64,000 nt of DNA from Paractinoplanes durhamensis (GCF_016862175.1 NZ_BOML01000084.1:16908-80907); one strand, 5' to 3'; positions 51,701 through 59,802 are shown, counted from the stretch's first letter. Numbers and translations: made by a program. The notes: a model not told the origin generated them from the letters alone.

Positions 51701-53563
51701 TCGGTGATGTCGCTGGCCGCGCTGAGCCTCGACGGGACACCGATCGTGGTCTCCGGCAGCGCCGACCACACCCTGCGGGTGTGGGACCTGCTGAGCGGCC
51801 ATCCGATCGGCCGGCCGATCGCCGGCCACACCGGCGCGGTCTGGTCGATCGCGGCCGGCGACCGCGACGGCCGTCCGGTCGTCGTCTCCGGCGGCGCCGA
51901 CTACCGCGTGCGGCTGTGGGATCTCCTCGAACACCAGCGATTCGGCGGGCCGCTGACGGGTCACAGCGCCTGGGTGTGGGCGGTGGCGCTGACCGAGATC
52001 GACGGCCGTCCGGTCGCGGTGTCCGGCGGCGACGACCAGACCGTGCGCGTCTGGGACCTGGACGCCATGGCGGAGCTGCACAACGGCATCGGCCACAGCA
52101 GCGGCGTCACCGCACTCGCCGCCGGCCGGCTCGATGATCGGCCGATCGCCGTCTCCGGCGGACGCGACAAACAACTGCGGCTGTGGAATCTGGACAGCGG
52201 CCGCCCGGTCGAGCAGACGATGACCGGCCATTCCGGCACCGTCTGGACGGTGGCGCTCGGTGCGGTGAATGAGCGGCCGGTCGCGATCTCCGGTAGCGCC
52301 GACCACACGGTGCGGCTGTGGGACCTGACCACCTGCGAGCAATTCGGCCGGCCGCTGACCGGACACCACGGCACGGTCACCGCCCTGGCCGTGGCCCGGC
52401 TCGACGACCGGGAGGTGCTGGTCTCGGGCAGCGACGACCGGACCGTGCGGGTGTGGGATCTGGCGACCCGCAAGCCGGTCGGCAAACCGCTGACCGGGCA
52501 CAGCGGCGGTGTCCGGGCGGTGGCCGTGGTGGACCGCGAAGGCACCCCGGTCGTCGTCTCCGGCGGGCACGACAACACCATCCGGGTCTGGGACCTCGCC
52601 ACCGGCACGCCTCTGGAGTACGCCGAGTTCGAGCACGACGCCGTCGGCGCCGTGGCGGTCGGCGACCTGAACGGCGTTGCCGTGGTGGTCGCCGGCGGCG
52701 CCGACCACCGCGTACGGATCTGGGATCTGAACACCGGGCAGCCGGTCGGGGTGGCGCTCACCGGTCACACCGCTCCGGTGACGTCGCTCGCCCTGGCCGA
52801 GGTCGACCGCCGCAGCGTCGCCGTGTCCACCGGGCCGGACCGGACCGTCCGGGTGTGGGACCTCGCCGCCGGCCGGGCATTCGGAGACCCGCGGACCGGG
52901 CACCCCGGCGGGGCGGCGTGTCTGGCTGCCGGTCGCGTCGACCGGGAGCCCGTGCTGGTCACCGGCGGTCACGATCGCACCGTGCGGTTGTGGGATCTGG
53001 CGACCGGCCGAGCCCGGGGCGGGCCGCTGACCGGGCACACCGGCGGGATCACCTGCGTCGCGGTCGGGCGAATCGACGAGACGGACATCGTGGTCAGTGG
53101 CGGGACGGACCGGACCGTCCGGCTGTGGAGCCTCGCCACCGGGCACCCGCTGGGCGAACCGCTGATCGGGCACGCCGCCGCCGTCACCGCCGTCGCGGTG
53201 TACCAGGTCGACGAGCATCCGGTGGCGGTCACCGCCGATGCCGGCGGCACAGTTCGGGCCTGGAATCTGACGGCGGGGCGGCATCGCCGCTGGTCGCTAC
53301 GGCGGGAACGCCAGGTGTCACACCCGGGCGAGGTCCGCGCCGGCGCGGCGGTCGACGGGCTGGCCCACCTCGGCGACGGCCGGTTGGCGCTGGCGGCGGG
53401 CCCGGCGCTGCTGCTCGGTGCCGGCGCCGGCACCGAACCGGAACGGAGGATCGTGCTCGACACGCCGATTCTGGCGGTCGCCGGACGAGGCGGGCACGTC
53501 GTGGCGGGTACCGAGCGCGGCGTGATCGCGTTTCAGGTCACGCCGCAGCCGAGCCAACCGTGA
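48701..53563 (+). CDS. STAND-type NTPase with degenerate caspase-like N-terminus and about 19 WD40 repeats
   Basis: A 1620-residue cytoplasmic protein. The first 190 residues follow the strand order of a caspase-like fold, but the GHG and DCCHSG equivalents read ARGS and DVGGD, so catalytic His and Cys appear missing. A P-loop NTPase follows, with Walker A GVAGSGKS near residue 265 and Walker B TVVVDGVDE near 311, and a helical region. From about 675 to 1535 there are about 19 WD40 repeats of about 44 residues (GHTGxVTAVA, then SGGxDxTVRxWDL), enough for nearly three propellers. Such proteins act as signal-sensing switches or anti-phage sensors. GAGG precedes the ATG; a GTG seven codons earlier is weaker. 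Confidence 0.88.
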   Translation: MTPDPSTPGSAGRLFVTTVAAAGPDDGDPVAALFTTSLGFRRGPDLDLGRADTLCEQLRDLAGECAGGDTLVVAITARGSVVEDDLVLLPEPPGDAPGVRVGKIVASLLAGATPMGRLALLLDVGGDPEAATWAVPITAAGGAVLEVVLAATPATARAPSPFAVLFARAAMLPASGGPAQPLLTLAGIVRTLRADLSSGNVAEALTVTHHSFGSARAAAVTFPNPRHTATAVAAARFIGRRAALAAVTGWLAGGRDAPVLQVVTGVAGSGKSALLRAAAGTGPHLRLDAEGRTEDEVVARITAALEAGRPLTVVVDGVDEAVDPPELIRAVSALLAAYGGELRVLLAAGSELLPLFVAEAQIVDLDAAEYLDRDAVRELAGEELRRAMPDGSFATADAARAAEAIAAVPGQSFLTARIVAASVAAGARLTAVDDPQWQAALPDDLSAAVHADLSGRLGDDAARARALLLPLAYAQGAGLPWEDTWPALAEALHPGDRYGHDDVRRLCDSVPGYLVEDLSDGQSVYRLSHAALADCLRAGRDETADHRAIAGALRAAVPRTAGRGPSWADAQAYTRTHLITHAAAGQDVDDLFTDVGFLIVAAHPQMVAALPAARSEAAQAAVDAYRRAEEQATEGTHAAYLELAARCGGATTLADAFAEFPRPWSARWASWHVDLPHRPLAGHTGAVLCAAVGQRAGADVAVTGSDDHTLRRWDLTSSEPIAEPLCGHTAGVTAVATGWIGDRPVAVSGSDDRTIRRWDLVTGSPIGEPLTGHTGGVTALALGAAGGRTWLVSAGRDGTVRRWDPDTGRPINPPLTGHTGAVTAVALGELDGSPIVVSGGHDSTMRVWDLADGALLGKPISGHDAPLTAVVLAVHDEVPIAVTADQNGIVRRWNVSSHSPIGSSLIGHTEAVTGLAVAELDGAPLVLSSSDDRTVRAWDLVTGRTVGEPLAGHTRGVAAVAFGHVDGWPVVVSGGHDHTVRLWDLALKWHSGRPFAGHSDSVMSLAALSLDGTPIVVSGSADHTLRVWDLLSGHPIGRPIAGHTGAVWSIAAGDRDGRPVVVSGGADYRVRLWDLLEHQRFGGPLTGHSAWVWAVALTEIDGRPVAVSGGDDQTVRVWDLDAMAELHNGIGHSSGVTALAAGRLDDRPIAVSGGRDKQLRLWNLDSGRPVEQTMTGHSGTVWTVALGAVNERPVAISGSADHTVRLWDLTTCEQFGRPLTGHHGTVTALAVARLDDREVLVSGSDDRTVRVWDLATRKPVGKPLTGHSGGVRAVAVVDREGTPVVVSGGHDNTIRVWDLATGTPLEYAEFEHDAVGAVAVGDLNGVAVVVAGGADHRVRIWDLNTGQPVGVALTGHTAPVTSLALAEVDRRSVAVSTGPDRTVRVWDLAAGRAFGDPRTGHPGGAACLAAGRVDREPVLVTGGHDRTVRLWDLATGRARGGPLTGHTGGITCVAVGRIDETDIVVSGGTDRTVRLWSLATGHPLGEPLIGHAAAVTAVAVYQVDEHPVAVTADAGGTVRAWNLTAGRHRRWSLRRERQVSHPGEVRAGAAVDGLAHLGDGRLALAAGPALLLGAGAGTEPERRIVLDTPILAVAGRGGHVVAGTERGVIAFQVTPQPSQP

Positions 53564-53748
53564 ACAGGCATTTGTGTCGGCTGCCTGAACGGGTCCATCC
53601 GCGCTGCCCGGTCGCCTTCGACCGCTGCGCTACCGAGGATCCGCCCGCCATCACCTGGAAGGGCCACACCGTCCGATGCCTGCGGCACACCAAAGGACAT
53701 CTTCCCGGACGCGATGTCCCGTGCAGGTCGTCAAGCGCGGCGCGATGA
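53560..53748 (+). CDS. Possible small Cys/His-rich protein coupled to the WD40 gene
   Basis: A 62-residue frame begins with a GTG that overlaps the WD40 gene stop (GTGA). It contains five Cys and several His (HLCRLPERVHPRCP, HTVRCLRHTKGH), compatible with a small metal-binding fold. No family is recognised and it may be a chance frame. Confidence 0.25.
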   Translation: MNRHLCRLPERVHPRCPVAFDRCATEDPPAITWKGHTVRCLRHTKGHLPGRDVPCRSSSAAR

Positions 53749-53801
53749 CCCGAAGGCTCTGGAGCGGCAGATGGCATCGATCTGGCGCTGACGAGTTGCG
53801 G

Positions 53802-54677
53802 TCACTCCGGTGTCGGGCTGGACGACGTCGGGTCGGCCACCTCGGCGACCAGGGCGACCACCTTGCCGAGGTGTTTCGGGGTGGTGAGGTGACCGACGCC
53901 TGGCATGACCCGCAGGTCGATGTTCATGGTTCGGCGCAGGGCCGGTCCCAGCCGCGCCGGGGGCAGGAACCGGTCGTGTTCTCCCACGCCGACGACGCAG
54001 GGCTGTTCGGCGCGGCGGGCAAGGATCTCGGCGGGCAACGGTGGTGGGGCCAGCGTCGTGCGGCAGCTGGTGGCCATGAGGGTCATCCACTGCACCTCGG
54101 TGTCGGGTGGCGCGGTGCCGGGGGCGACGAACAGCCGGAGCATCGTGCGGGTGTGTTCGGTGGTGGGCCGGAGCAGCCACCGGGCCGAGGCCAGTGCCAG
54201 TTCCGGGTCCACCTTGAGGCGGATGATCCCGGCGGGGGAGATCAGCACCCGCCCCGCGATTCGCGGCGACCCGGCGGCCAGGGCCACGGCGGCGCCGAGC
54301 GAATTTCCCACGACGACCACGTCGTCGCCGTCCATCGTGGTCAGGATCTCGTCCAGCGTCCGGCCGTACCAGGCGAGCCGGGACCGGGGCGGGCGGCGTG
54401 GATCGCTGAGTCCGGGCTGGCCCGGCAGATCCACCACCGTGGTCGCCCACCGCGCCGACAGGGCATGCAGCCACCCCAGCGCGACTGCGGCGTTGGAGCC
54501 GGTCCCGGGCACCAGGAGGATCCGCGTCGGCCCGGTTCCGGCGGAGGTCAACGACACCTGTCCGGCACCGGTTCGCACCGTCCGCTGCCGGACGGGGAAG
54601 TCCGCCCGCGCCAACGCGTCGGAGCACCACCGTCGTACCGCTTGTTCACCACGCGCGTTCCGGTAGACGGTCGGCAT
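53802..54677 (-). CDS. Alpha/beta hydrolase
   Basis: A 291-residue cytoplasmic alpha/beta hydrolase. The oxyanion region is ILLVPGTGSNAAV, the nucleophile elbow GNSLGAAVA (Ser), the acid is probably the Asp in GVGEHDRFLP, and the His is in GVGHLTTPKH. Substrate unknown. I chose the ATG; a GTG immediately before it is also possible. It diverges from the ArsR gene, with about 90 bp between them. Confidence 0.85.
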   Translation of the reverse strand: MPTVYRNARGEQAVRRWCSDALARADFPVRQRTVRTGAGQVSLTSAGTGPTRILLVPGTGSNAAVALGWLHALSARWATTVVDLPGQPGLSDPRRPPRSRLAWYGRTLDEILTTMDGDDVVVVGNSLGAAVALAAGSPRIAGRVLISPAGIIRLKVDPELALASARWLLRPTTEHTRTMLRLFVAPGTAPPDTEVQWMTLMATSCRTTLAPPPLPAEILARRAEQPCVVGVGEHDRFLPPARLGPALRRTMNIDLRVMPGVGHLTTPKHLGKVVALVAEVADPTSSSPTPE

Positions 54678-54765
54678 CACGCAAGTGTGTTCCCGCGGTC
54701 CTGATCAGTCGAGGGCCGAGGGTGGTGTCCCTTGCAAATGCGTAAGTCCACGCTAACCTATTCGG

Positions 54766-55089
54766 GTGGTCGACGCCTTCTCCGCAGCAGCCGAGCCGAC
54801 ACGGCGACGCTTGTTGCAGCTGCTGGCGACCGGTCCGAAGACGGTCGGCGAGCTGGCCGAGCACTTCACGGCCACCCGGCCGGCGATCTCCCAGCACCTT
54901 GCGGTGCTGGCCGGCGCCGGGCTGGTGACCGCCCGCAAGGACGGCCGGCACCGCCACTACAGCGTGGTGCCTGCCGGCATCGCCCAGCTGCGCGCCGAGA
55001 TCGACCGCTTCTGGAGCACCGAGCTCGAGCTCCTGGTGGCCGACGCCACCAGGAGAGCCACTACGCACCCCGAGGAGCATTACTCGTGA
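54766..55089 (+). CDS. ArsR family transcriptional regulator
   Basis: A 107-residue winged-helix repressor (FSAAAEPTRRRLLQLLATGPKTVGELAEHF, recognition helix ATRPAISQHLAVL). No metal-binding Cys motif is visible, so it belongs to the ArsR branch paired with SRPBCC proteins. TAACCT ends eight bases before the GTG, with a TTGCAA-like box about 19 bases further up, so the message may be nearly leaderless. Its stop overlaps the next start (GTGA). Confidence 0.9.
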   Translation: MVDAFSAAAEPTRRRLLQLLATGPKTVGELAEHFTATRPAISQHLAVLAGAGLVTARKDGRHRHYSVVPAGIAQLRAEIDRFWSTELELLVADATRRATTHPEEHYS

Positions 55090-56051
55090 TCGTTGAGAAA
55101 ACCGCGTTGCTGCCCGTCTCCGCCGACGAGGCCTTTGCGCTCATCACCGAGCCGGACCGCCTGCGACGTTGGCTCACCGTGTCCGCCCGGGTCGACCTGC
55201 GGGCGGGCGGGGAGTTCCGCTGGACCCTGACCCCGATGGCGGTCACCGTCGGCTCGATCACCGAGGTCGAACCCGGGCGGCGGCTCGTGCTCAGCTTCGG
55301 CTGGGAGGACTCGCCCGATCCCCGCATGGACACGGTGATCATCACGATCGAGCCCGTCGACGGCGGCACCCTCGTACGCCTGGTCCACGACGGCATTCCC
55401 GCGGACAAGGGCGAGGGCGTCTTCGAAGGCTGGACCCACTTCTTCGAGCGGCTCGAACGCGCCGCCGCCGGCGGTGACGCGGGTCCCGACGAGTGGGCCG
55501 CCGCCCCGGAGCGCCTCGATCAACTCACCTCGGCCAACGCGACGCTCGCCGTGCTGCAGCACGTGCTGCGCGGCATCGGCGAGGACGACCTCGGCAAGTC
55601 GACGCCTTGCAGCGAGTTCACCGTGGGCCGGCTCGAGACGCACCTGCGGGGTTCGCTGACCTCGTTGACCAGCCTGGCCGGTGGCACGCTCGGGCCGGTC
55701 CCGGCCGGTGACCTCGAGTCGCGGATCGCCGAGGCGGCCCGGCAGGCGGTCGAGACCTGGATGCGGCGGGGCCTGGACGGCACGGTGCAGGCCGGGTCGC
55801 AGGAGCTGCCGGCGACCCTCGCGGCGGGCATCCTGTCCGTGGAGTTTCTCGTCCACGCATGGGACTTCGCGTCCGCCACCGGACAGAAGGTGACCGTGTC
55901 CGACGAGGTCGCCACCTACGTCCTCGGCCTCGCCGAACAGATCGTCACGCCCGGGCTTCGCGAGAGCGCGGGCTTCGACCCGGCGATCCCGATCAGCGCG
56001 GATGCACCCGCGCTGGATCGCCTCGTCGCGTTCTCGGGCCGCCCCGTCTGA
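55086..56051 (+). CDS. SRPBCC (AHSA1) domain fused to a TIGR03086/mycothiol-type DinB-like domain
   Basis: A 321-residue two-domain protein. Residues about 1-125 are an AHSA1/SRPBCC lipid- or ligand-binding fold (VSADEAFALITEPDRLRRW, GGEFRWTL, GWTHFFERLE). Residues about 140-320 resemble the maleylpyruvate-isomerase/TIGR03086 group (TPCSEFTVGRLETHL, EFLVHAWDFASATGQ), which in actinomycetes often uses mycothiol. It is translated together with the preceding ArsR gene. Probable role: binding or detoxifying a hydrophobic or electrophilic compound. Confidence 0.85.
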   Translation: MIVEKTALLPVSADEAFALITEPDRLRRWLTVSARVDLRAGGEFRWTLTPMAVTVGSITEVEPGRRLVLSFGWEDSPDPRMDTVIITIEPVDGGTLVRLVHDGIPADKGEGVFEGWTHFFERLERAAAGGDAGPDEWAAAPERLDQLTSANATLAVLQHVLRGIGEDDLGKSTPCSEFTVGRLETHLRGSLTSLTSLAGGTLGPVPAGDLESRIAEAARQAVETWMRRGLDGTVQAGSQELPATLAAGILSVEFLVHAWDFASATGQKVTVSDEVATYVLGLAEQIVTPGLRESAGFDPAIPISADAPALDRLVAFSGRPV

Positions 56052-56066
56052 AACGCAAAGCCACCG

Positions 56067-56855
56067 TCATTGCTGGGCGCCGCGTAGTTCGGCGTGCATC
56101 TCCCACGGTGCTTGCGGCAGCACCTGGCCGGTCTCGAGCAGGGACTTCAGGTTGGCCATGACCGCGGGCCAGCCGGCCGAGACGAGTTCGACGTCCTTGT
56201 CGGTCGCGAGGTTCACGTGCGTGACGGTCAGCCGGACGATGTCGTGGTGCGGTTCGACGAGGAACGTAACCGTGGAGGGGTTCGACGTGGCCTCGGCATC
56301 CGCATCGTCGAAAGTCATGACCAGGCGAGTCGGCGGGGTCACCTCGACGACGACGCCCCCGGCGTCGGCGATGCCCGAGCCGTCCGTGCGCTGATGCTCC
56401 CACCGGGAGCCGGGTTCCCACTCGGAGACGTTGCGGTGTCCCCAGTAGGCGCCGGTCAGGTCCGCGTCGGTCAGCGCTTCCCAGACCCGTTCGGGGGTGG
56501 CGTGGATGTAGGTCACGTACACATAGGTGGGTTTGCCGGTGAACATGTGCGGCTCCTCTGCGTGTCGCCGGATGGTGTCGAGAGCGTGTAGCCGGGGCTG
56601 CTCGAAGGGAGCGATCCATCGCTGCTGCAACTCGTGGATCGGAACGGGGTTGAGGTAGTGCCGTCTCTCCCGGCCGTGCCGGACGATGCTGATCAGGTTG
56701 GCTTCCAGCAGGATGCCGAGGTGCTGGGTCACCGACTGCCGGGTCATGGCCAGCCGTCCGCAGAGCCGGCCCAGCGTCTGGCCGTCCTCCTGGCGGAGGC
56801 TGTCGAGCAGCTGGCGGCGCGTGGGGTCGGCGAGCGCCTTGAACACTCCGTCCAT
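56067..56855 (-). CDS. ArsR winged-helix domain fused to an AHSA1/SRPBCC domain
   Basis: A 262-residue one-component regulator or enzyme. An N-terminal ArsR HTH (about 1-95, MDGVFKALADPTRRQLLDSLRQ, TRQSVTQHLGILLEANL) is joined to an AHSA1 domain (about 105-250, TYVYVTYIHATPERVWEALTD, WEHQRTDGSG). The usual two-gene arrangement seen at its neighbours is here one polypeptide, so the SRPBCC half may act as the ligand sensor. The ATG follows GGTGAC; an in-frame ATG 14 codons upstream lies inside the palindromic operator and is unlikely. It converges with the preceding gene. Confidence 0.87.
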   Translation of the reverse strand: MDGVFKALADPTRRQLLDSLRQEDGQTLGRLCGRLAMTRQSVTQHLGILLEANLISIVRHGRERRHYLNPVPIHELQQRWIAPFEQPRLHALDTIRRHAEEPHMFTGKPTYVYVTYIHATPERVWEALTDADLTGAYWGHRNVSEWEPGSRWEHQRTDGSGIADAGGVVVEVTPPTRLVMTFDDADAEATSNPSTVTFLVEPHHDIVRLTVTHVNLATDKDVELVSAGWPAVMANLKSLLETGQVLPQAPWEMHAELRGAQQ

Positions 56856-56873
56856 GTCACCGGCCACAGCCAG

Positions 56874-56901
56874 CATTATGCAGGTGATTGCCTGCATAAT
56901 G
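56874..56901 (-). promoter_or_regulatory. 28-bp palindromic operator/promoter of the ArsR-AHSA1 fusion gene
   Basis: Perfect inverted repeat with arms CATTATGCAGG and CCTGCATAATG and a 6-bp centre. On the gene's strand TTGACA (56904-56899) overlaps one edge and a CATAAT box lies in the other arm, so a bound repressor would cover the promoter. Autoregulation by the fusion protein is the simplest reading. Confidence 0.7.
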
Positions 56902-56942
56902 TCAAGCGAGCGTCAATGCGCGCGTCCGGTACGGTGAACGAA

Positions 56943-57000
56943 GGTGTGCCGGGAAGCCTGGTCGGCGATGAGGTAGAAGGCCGTCCACAAGGGGCACACC
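56943..57000 (+). ncRNA. Structured leader, copy 1 (candidate riboswitch) of the CaCA exchanger gene
   Basis: Contains the shared core GCCGGGAAGCCTGGTCGGC. GGTGTGCC (56943-56950) pairs perfectly with GGCACACC (56993-57000), which abuts the start codon, and GGTCGGC (56960-56966) pairs with GCCGTCC (56980-56986) except for one T-T mismatch. The AGGGG ribosome site lies at the base of the outer helix, so folding could control initiation. Two more copies precede nhaA and the ArsB/NhaD-like gene. Confidence 0.65.
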
Positions 57001-57945
57001 ATGATCCTCGACATCGCCGGCGCGGTCGCCGGGCTGATCCTGCTGGCCGTCGCGGCCGACCATCTCGTGCTCGGTTCGTCCCGGCTCGCTCGCCGGTTGC
57101 GGATATCTCCGGTCGTCGTCGGTGTCGTGGTGATCGGCCTGGGCACCTCGGCTCCGGAGTTCCTGGTCTCCGGCCTGGCCGCGGCCCGCGGTGACACCGG
57201 CATCGCGGTGGGCAACATCGTCGGCTCGAACATCCTCAACCTGACCCTCCTGCTCGGCCTCGCGGCACTGATCGCCCCGATCCCGGTGGCGTCGCGGGTG
57301 ATCCGGCGGGAGGTGCCGCTCGCCGTCGCCGCGGTCGGCCTGTTCGGGCTGATCGCCGTCGTCGCGGGCCTGGGCGTGCGGACGGCCGTGATCCTGGCCG
57401 CCGCGGGCCTGGCCGCCGTGTGGCTGCTGGTGCGGTGGGCCCGCGACGGCCGGGACGAGGCCGGGCTGGCCGGCGACGTCGAGGAGTTCGTCGCTCGTCC
57501 CCACCGCACCGGCCTGGAGGTGCTGCGAGCGGTTCTCGGCCTTCTCGGCGTCCTGGCCGGAGCTCAGCTGCTGGTGACCGGCGCGTCGGCGGTCGCGGCC
57601 AGTCTCGGCGTGTCGCAGCTGGTCATCGGCTTCACCCTGGTGGCGCTGGGCACCTCCCTGCCCGAGCTGGTCACCTCGGTGCAGGCGCAACGCCGGGGCG
57701 AGTCGGACCTGGTCGTCGGGAACCTGTTCGGCAGCAATCTGTTCAACAGTCTCGTCGGCGGCGCGGTGATCGGCTTCGCGGACGGCACCACGGCGTACGC
57801 CGGAAAGGTTTTGACCGTGACGATGCTCTTGAGCGCCGGCCTGGCCTGGCTGTTGTTGCGCCGCGGCCGGCGGCTCACGCGCCTCGACGGCGCCCTGCTG
57901 ACCCTGGCGTACGCGATCGTCGCTCCGCTGCTGTTGTCGGCCTGA
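57001..57945 (+). CDS. CaCA-family sodium/calcium exchanger
   Basis: A 314-residue membrane antiporter with the two inverted alpha repeats of the CaCA family: GLGTSAPEFLVS with GNIVGSNILN, and ALGTSLPELVTS with GNLFGSNLFN. About ten helices are present with a short central loop. It probably exchanges Na+ or H+ for Ca2+. Its ATG follows directly on the structured leader. nhaA follows in the same direction about 95 bp later with its own leader copy. Confidence 0.93.
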   Translation: MILDIAGAVAGLILLAVAADHLVLGSSRLARRLRISPVVVGVVVIGLGTSAPEFLVSGLAAARGDTGIAVGNIVGSNILNLTLLLGLAALIAPIPVASRVIRREVPLAVAAVGLFGLIAVVAGLGVRTAVILAAAGLAAVWLLVRWARDGRDEAGLAGDVEEFVARPHRTGLEVLRAVLGLLGVLAGAQLLVTGASAVAASLGVSQLVIGFTLVALGTSLPELVTSVQAQRRGESDLVVGNLFGSNLFNSLVGGAVIGFADGTTAYAGKVLTVTMLLSAGLAWLLLRRGRRLTRLDGALLTLAYAIVAPLLLSA

Positions 57946-57982
57946 CCGGATTTTCGGCTCCGGAGCGGGTAGGTTAGCGGGT

Positions 57983-58018
57983 GGTGCGCCGGGAAGCCTG
58001 GTCGGCAAGTGGCTGTCC
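57983..58018 (+). ncRNA. Structured leader, copy 2 (candidate riboswitch) of nhaA
   Basis: Same core GCCGGGAAGCCTGGTCGGC. The inner helix is GGTCGGC (58000-58006) with GCTGTCC (58012-58018), one G-U pair and the same T-T mismatch as copy 1, but a 5-base loop. An outer helix like that of copy 1 is not obvious here. The element ends 23 bases before the preferred nhaA start. Confidence 0.6.
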
Positions 58019-58041
58019 CGACCCCGAAAGCTGGCCTTTTC

Positions 58042-59337
58042 GTGAGTGAAGCACCGCGTCTGTTCAGTCCCGGCTCGTGGGGTGAGGCGCGCCGCATCGC
58101 CGACGTGCTCCGCAAGGAGACGATCGGTGGCGCGTTGCTGCTGGCCGGCACGCTGGTCGCGCTGATCTGGGCGAATTCGCCCTGGTCCGGGGGTTACGAC
58201 ACGCTGGTCGGCTTCACTGTCGGCCCGTCCGCGCTGCACCTGGACCTGTCGCTGGGGACCTGGGCAGCCGACGGCCTGCTGGCGATCTTCTTCTTCGTCG
58301 CCGGGCTGGAGCTCAAACGCGAGTTCGTGGCCGGTGATCTGCGTGATCCGCGGCGGGCGGCGGTGCCGGTGGCCGCCGCGGCGGGTGGCGTGATCGTGCC
58401 CGCGGTGTTCTACACGCTGGTCAATCTGGGCGGCGCGGTTCAGGGCTGGGCGATCCCGACGGCGACCGACATCGCGTTCGCGCTGGCCGTGCTGGCCGTG
58501 GTCGGGCGGTCGCTGCCGACGGCGTTGCGCACGTTCCTGCTGACCCTGGCAGTCGTGGACGACCTCCTCGCGATCGTGATCATCGCTGTTTTCTACACCG
58601 CCCACCTGTCCGTGTTGCCGCTGCTCGCGGCCCTGGTGCCGCTGGCGCTGTTCACCGTGCTGGTGCAGCGGCGGGTGCGATCCTGGTGGCTGCTGCTACC
58701 GCTGGCGTTCGCGGCGTGGGCGCTGGTGCACGCCTCCGGGGTGCACGCGACCGTCGCCGGGGTGCTGCTCGGCTTCGCCGTACCCGTTCTGCGCTCCGAG
58801 CGGGCCGGCGGCCCCGAGGCCGGGCCCGGCCTGGCCGAGCATTTCGAGCACCAGTTCCGGCCGATCTCGGCCGGGATCGCGGTGCCGGTCTTCGCGTTCA
58901 TGTCGGCGGGCGTGGCGATCGGCGGCGTCGAGGGGCTGACCTCGGCATTGTCCGATCCGATCGCCATCGGGATCATGGTTGGCCTGGTCGTCGGGAAACC
59001 GATTGGGATCCTGCTCGCGACGTGGCTCACGGCCCGGTTCACCCGGGCGACGATCGACTCCGGCCTGTCCTGGATCGACATAGCCGGCCTCGCCGTGCTG
59101 GGCGGGATCGGCTTCACGGTGTCGCTGCTGATCGGCGAGCTGGCCTTCGGCGCCGGCGAGCGGGACGACCACGTGAAGGTGGCGGTACTGCTGGGCTCGC
59201 TGGTCGCCGCGATGCTGGCGTCGGTCGTGTTGCGGGCCCGCAACCGCGTCTACCGGCGGATCCGGGAGGCCGAGCAGGTGGATCGCGACGGCGACGACAT
59301 CCCTGACATCTACCAGCGCCGGGACCTGCGGGCCTGA
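58042..59337 (+). CDS. nhaA: Na+/H+ antiporter NhaA
   Basis: A 431-residue NhaA-type antiporter. Key elements are FFFVAGLELKREF, the IPTATDIAFALA segment and the ion-binding Asp pair in VVDDLLAIV, with roughly 12 membrane helices and a polar tail. It exports Na+ (or Li+) for H+. I prefer the GTG at 58042: an earlier GTG at 58009 would put the leader's inner helix inside the coding sequence, whereas 58042 gives the same leader-to-start distance as in the other two copies. No strong ribosome site precedes either. Confidence 0.92.
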   Translation: MSEAPRLFSPGSWGEARRIADVLRKETIGGALLLAGTLVALIWANSPWSGGYDTLVGFTVGPSALHLDLSLGTWAADGLLAIFFFVAGLELKREFVAGDLRDPRRAAVPVAAAAGGVIVPAVFYTLVNLGGAVQGWAIPTATDIAFALAVLAVVGRSLPTALRTFLLTLAVVDDLLAIVIIAVFYTAHLSVLPLLAALVPLALFTVLVQRRVRSWWLLLPLAFAAWALVHASGVHATVAGVLLGFAVPVLRSERAGGPEAGPGLAEHFEHQFRPISAGIAVPVFAFMSAGVAIGGVEGLTSALSDPIAIGIMVGLVVGKPIGILLATWLTARFTRATIDSGLSWIDIAGLAVLGGIGFTVSLLIGELAFGAGERDDHVKVAVLLGSLVAAMLASVVLRARNRVYRRIREAEQVDRDGDDIPDIYQRRDLRA

Positions 59338-59352
59338 GCGTAGGGTCGGGTC

Positions 59353-59799
59353 ATGCGCGCATGGAACGTGGCTGTCCAGATGACCACGGTGGTGGAGAGC
59401 ACGCCGGCTCGGGAGGCGGCCCGGGTGCTGGCGGCGCAGGATCTGCCGGGTCTGGTGGTGGTCGACGGGAAGGGCCGTCCGATGACGGTACTGGCCGGGA
59501 CGCAGGTGCTGCGGATGGCGCTACCGTCCTACTGCCAGGACGATCCGGCCCTGGCCCGGGTGATCGACGAGAAGGCGGCCGACGTCATCTTCGACGGTAT
59601 CGGCGACCGCACGGTGGGCGACCTACTCCCGCGCATCCGGCCGGAGCTTCCGGCGGTCAGCGCCGACGCGACGCTCCTGGAGGTCGCCTCGGTGATGGCC
59701 CGCTCGAACGTACCCTTGGTCGCGGTGGTCGACGCCGACCGGGTGATGACCGGTGCAATAACGCTCGACGGTCTGCTCGACCGGATGCTCGGTACCTAG
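59353..59799 (+). CDS. CBS-domain pair protein
   Basis: A 148-residue cytoplasmic protein made of two CBS motifs (VVESTPAREAARVLAAQDLPGLVVVDGKGRP and VSADATLLEVASVMARSNVPLVAVVDADR). Such pairs bind adenine nucleotides and often gate ion transporters. It follows nhaA by 15 bp and is convergent with the ArsB/NhaD-like permease, so it may regulate one of them. Confidence 0.88.
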   Translation: MRAWNVAVQMTTVVESTPAREAARVLAAQDLPGLVVVDGKGRPMTVLAGTQVLRMALPSYCQDDPALARVIDEKAADVIFDGIGDRTVGDLLPRIRPELPAVSADATLLEVASVMARSNVPLVAVVDADRVMTGAITLDGLLDRMLGT

Positions 59800-59802
59800 A
59801 GA

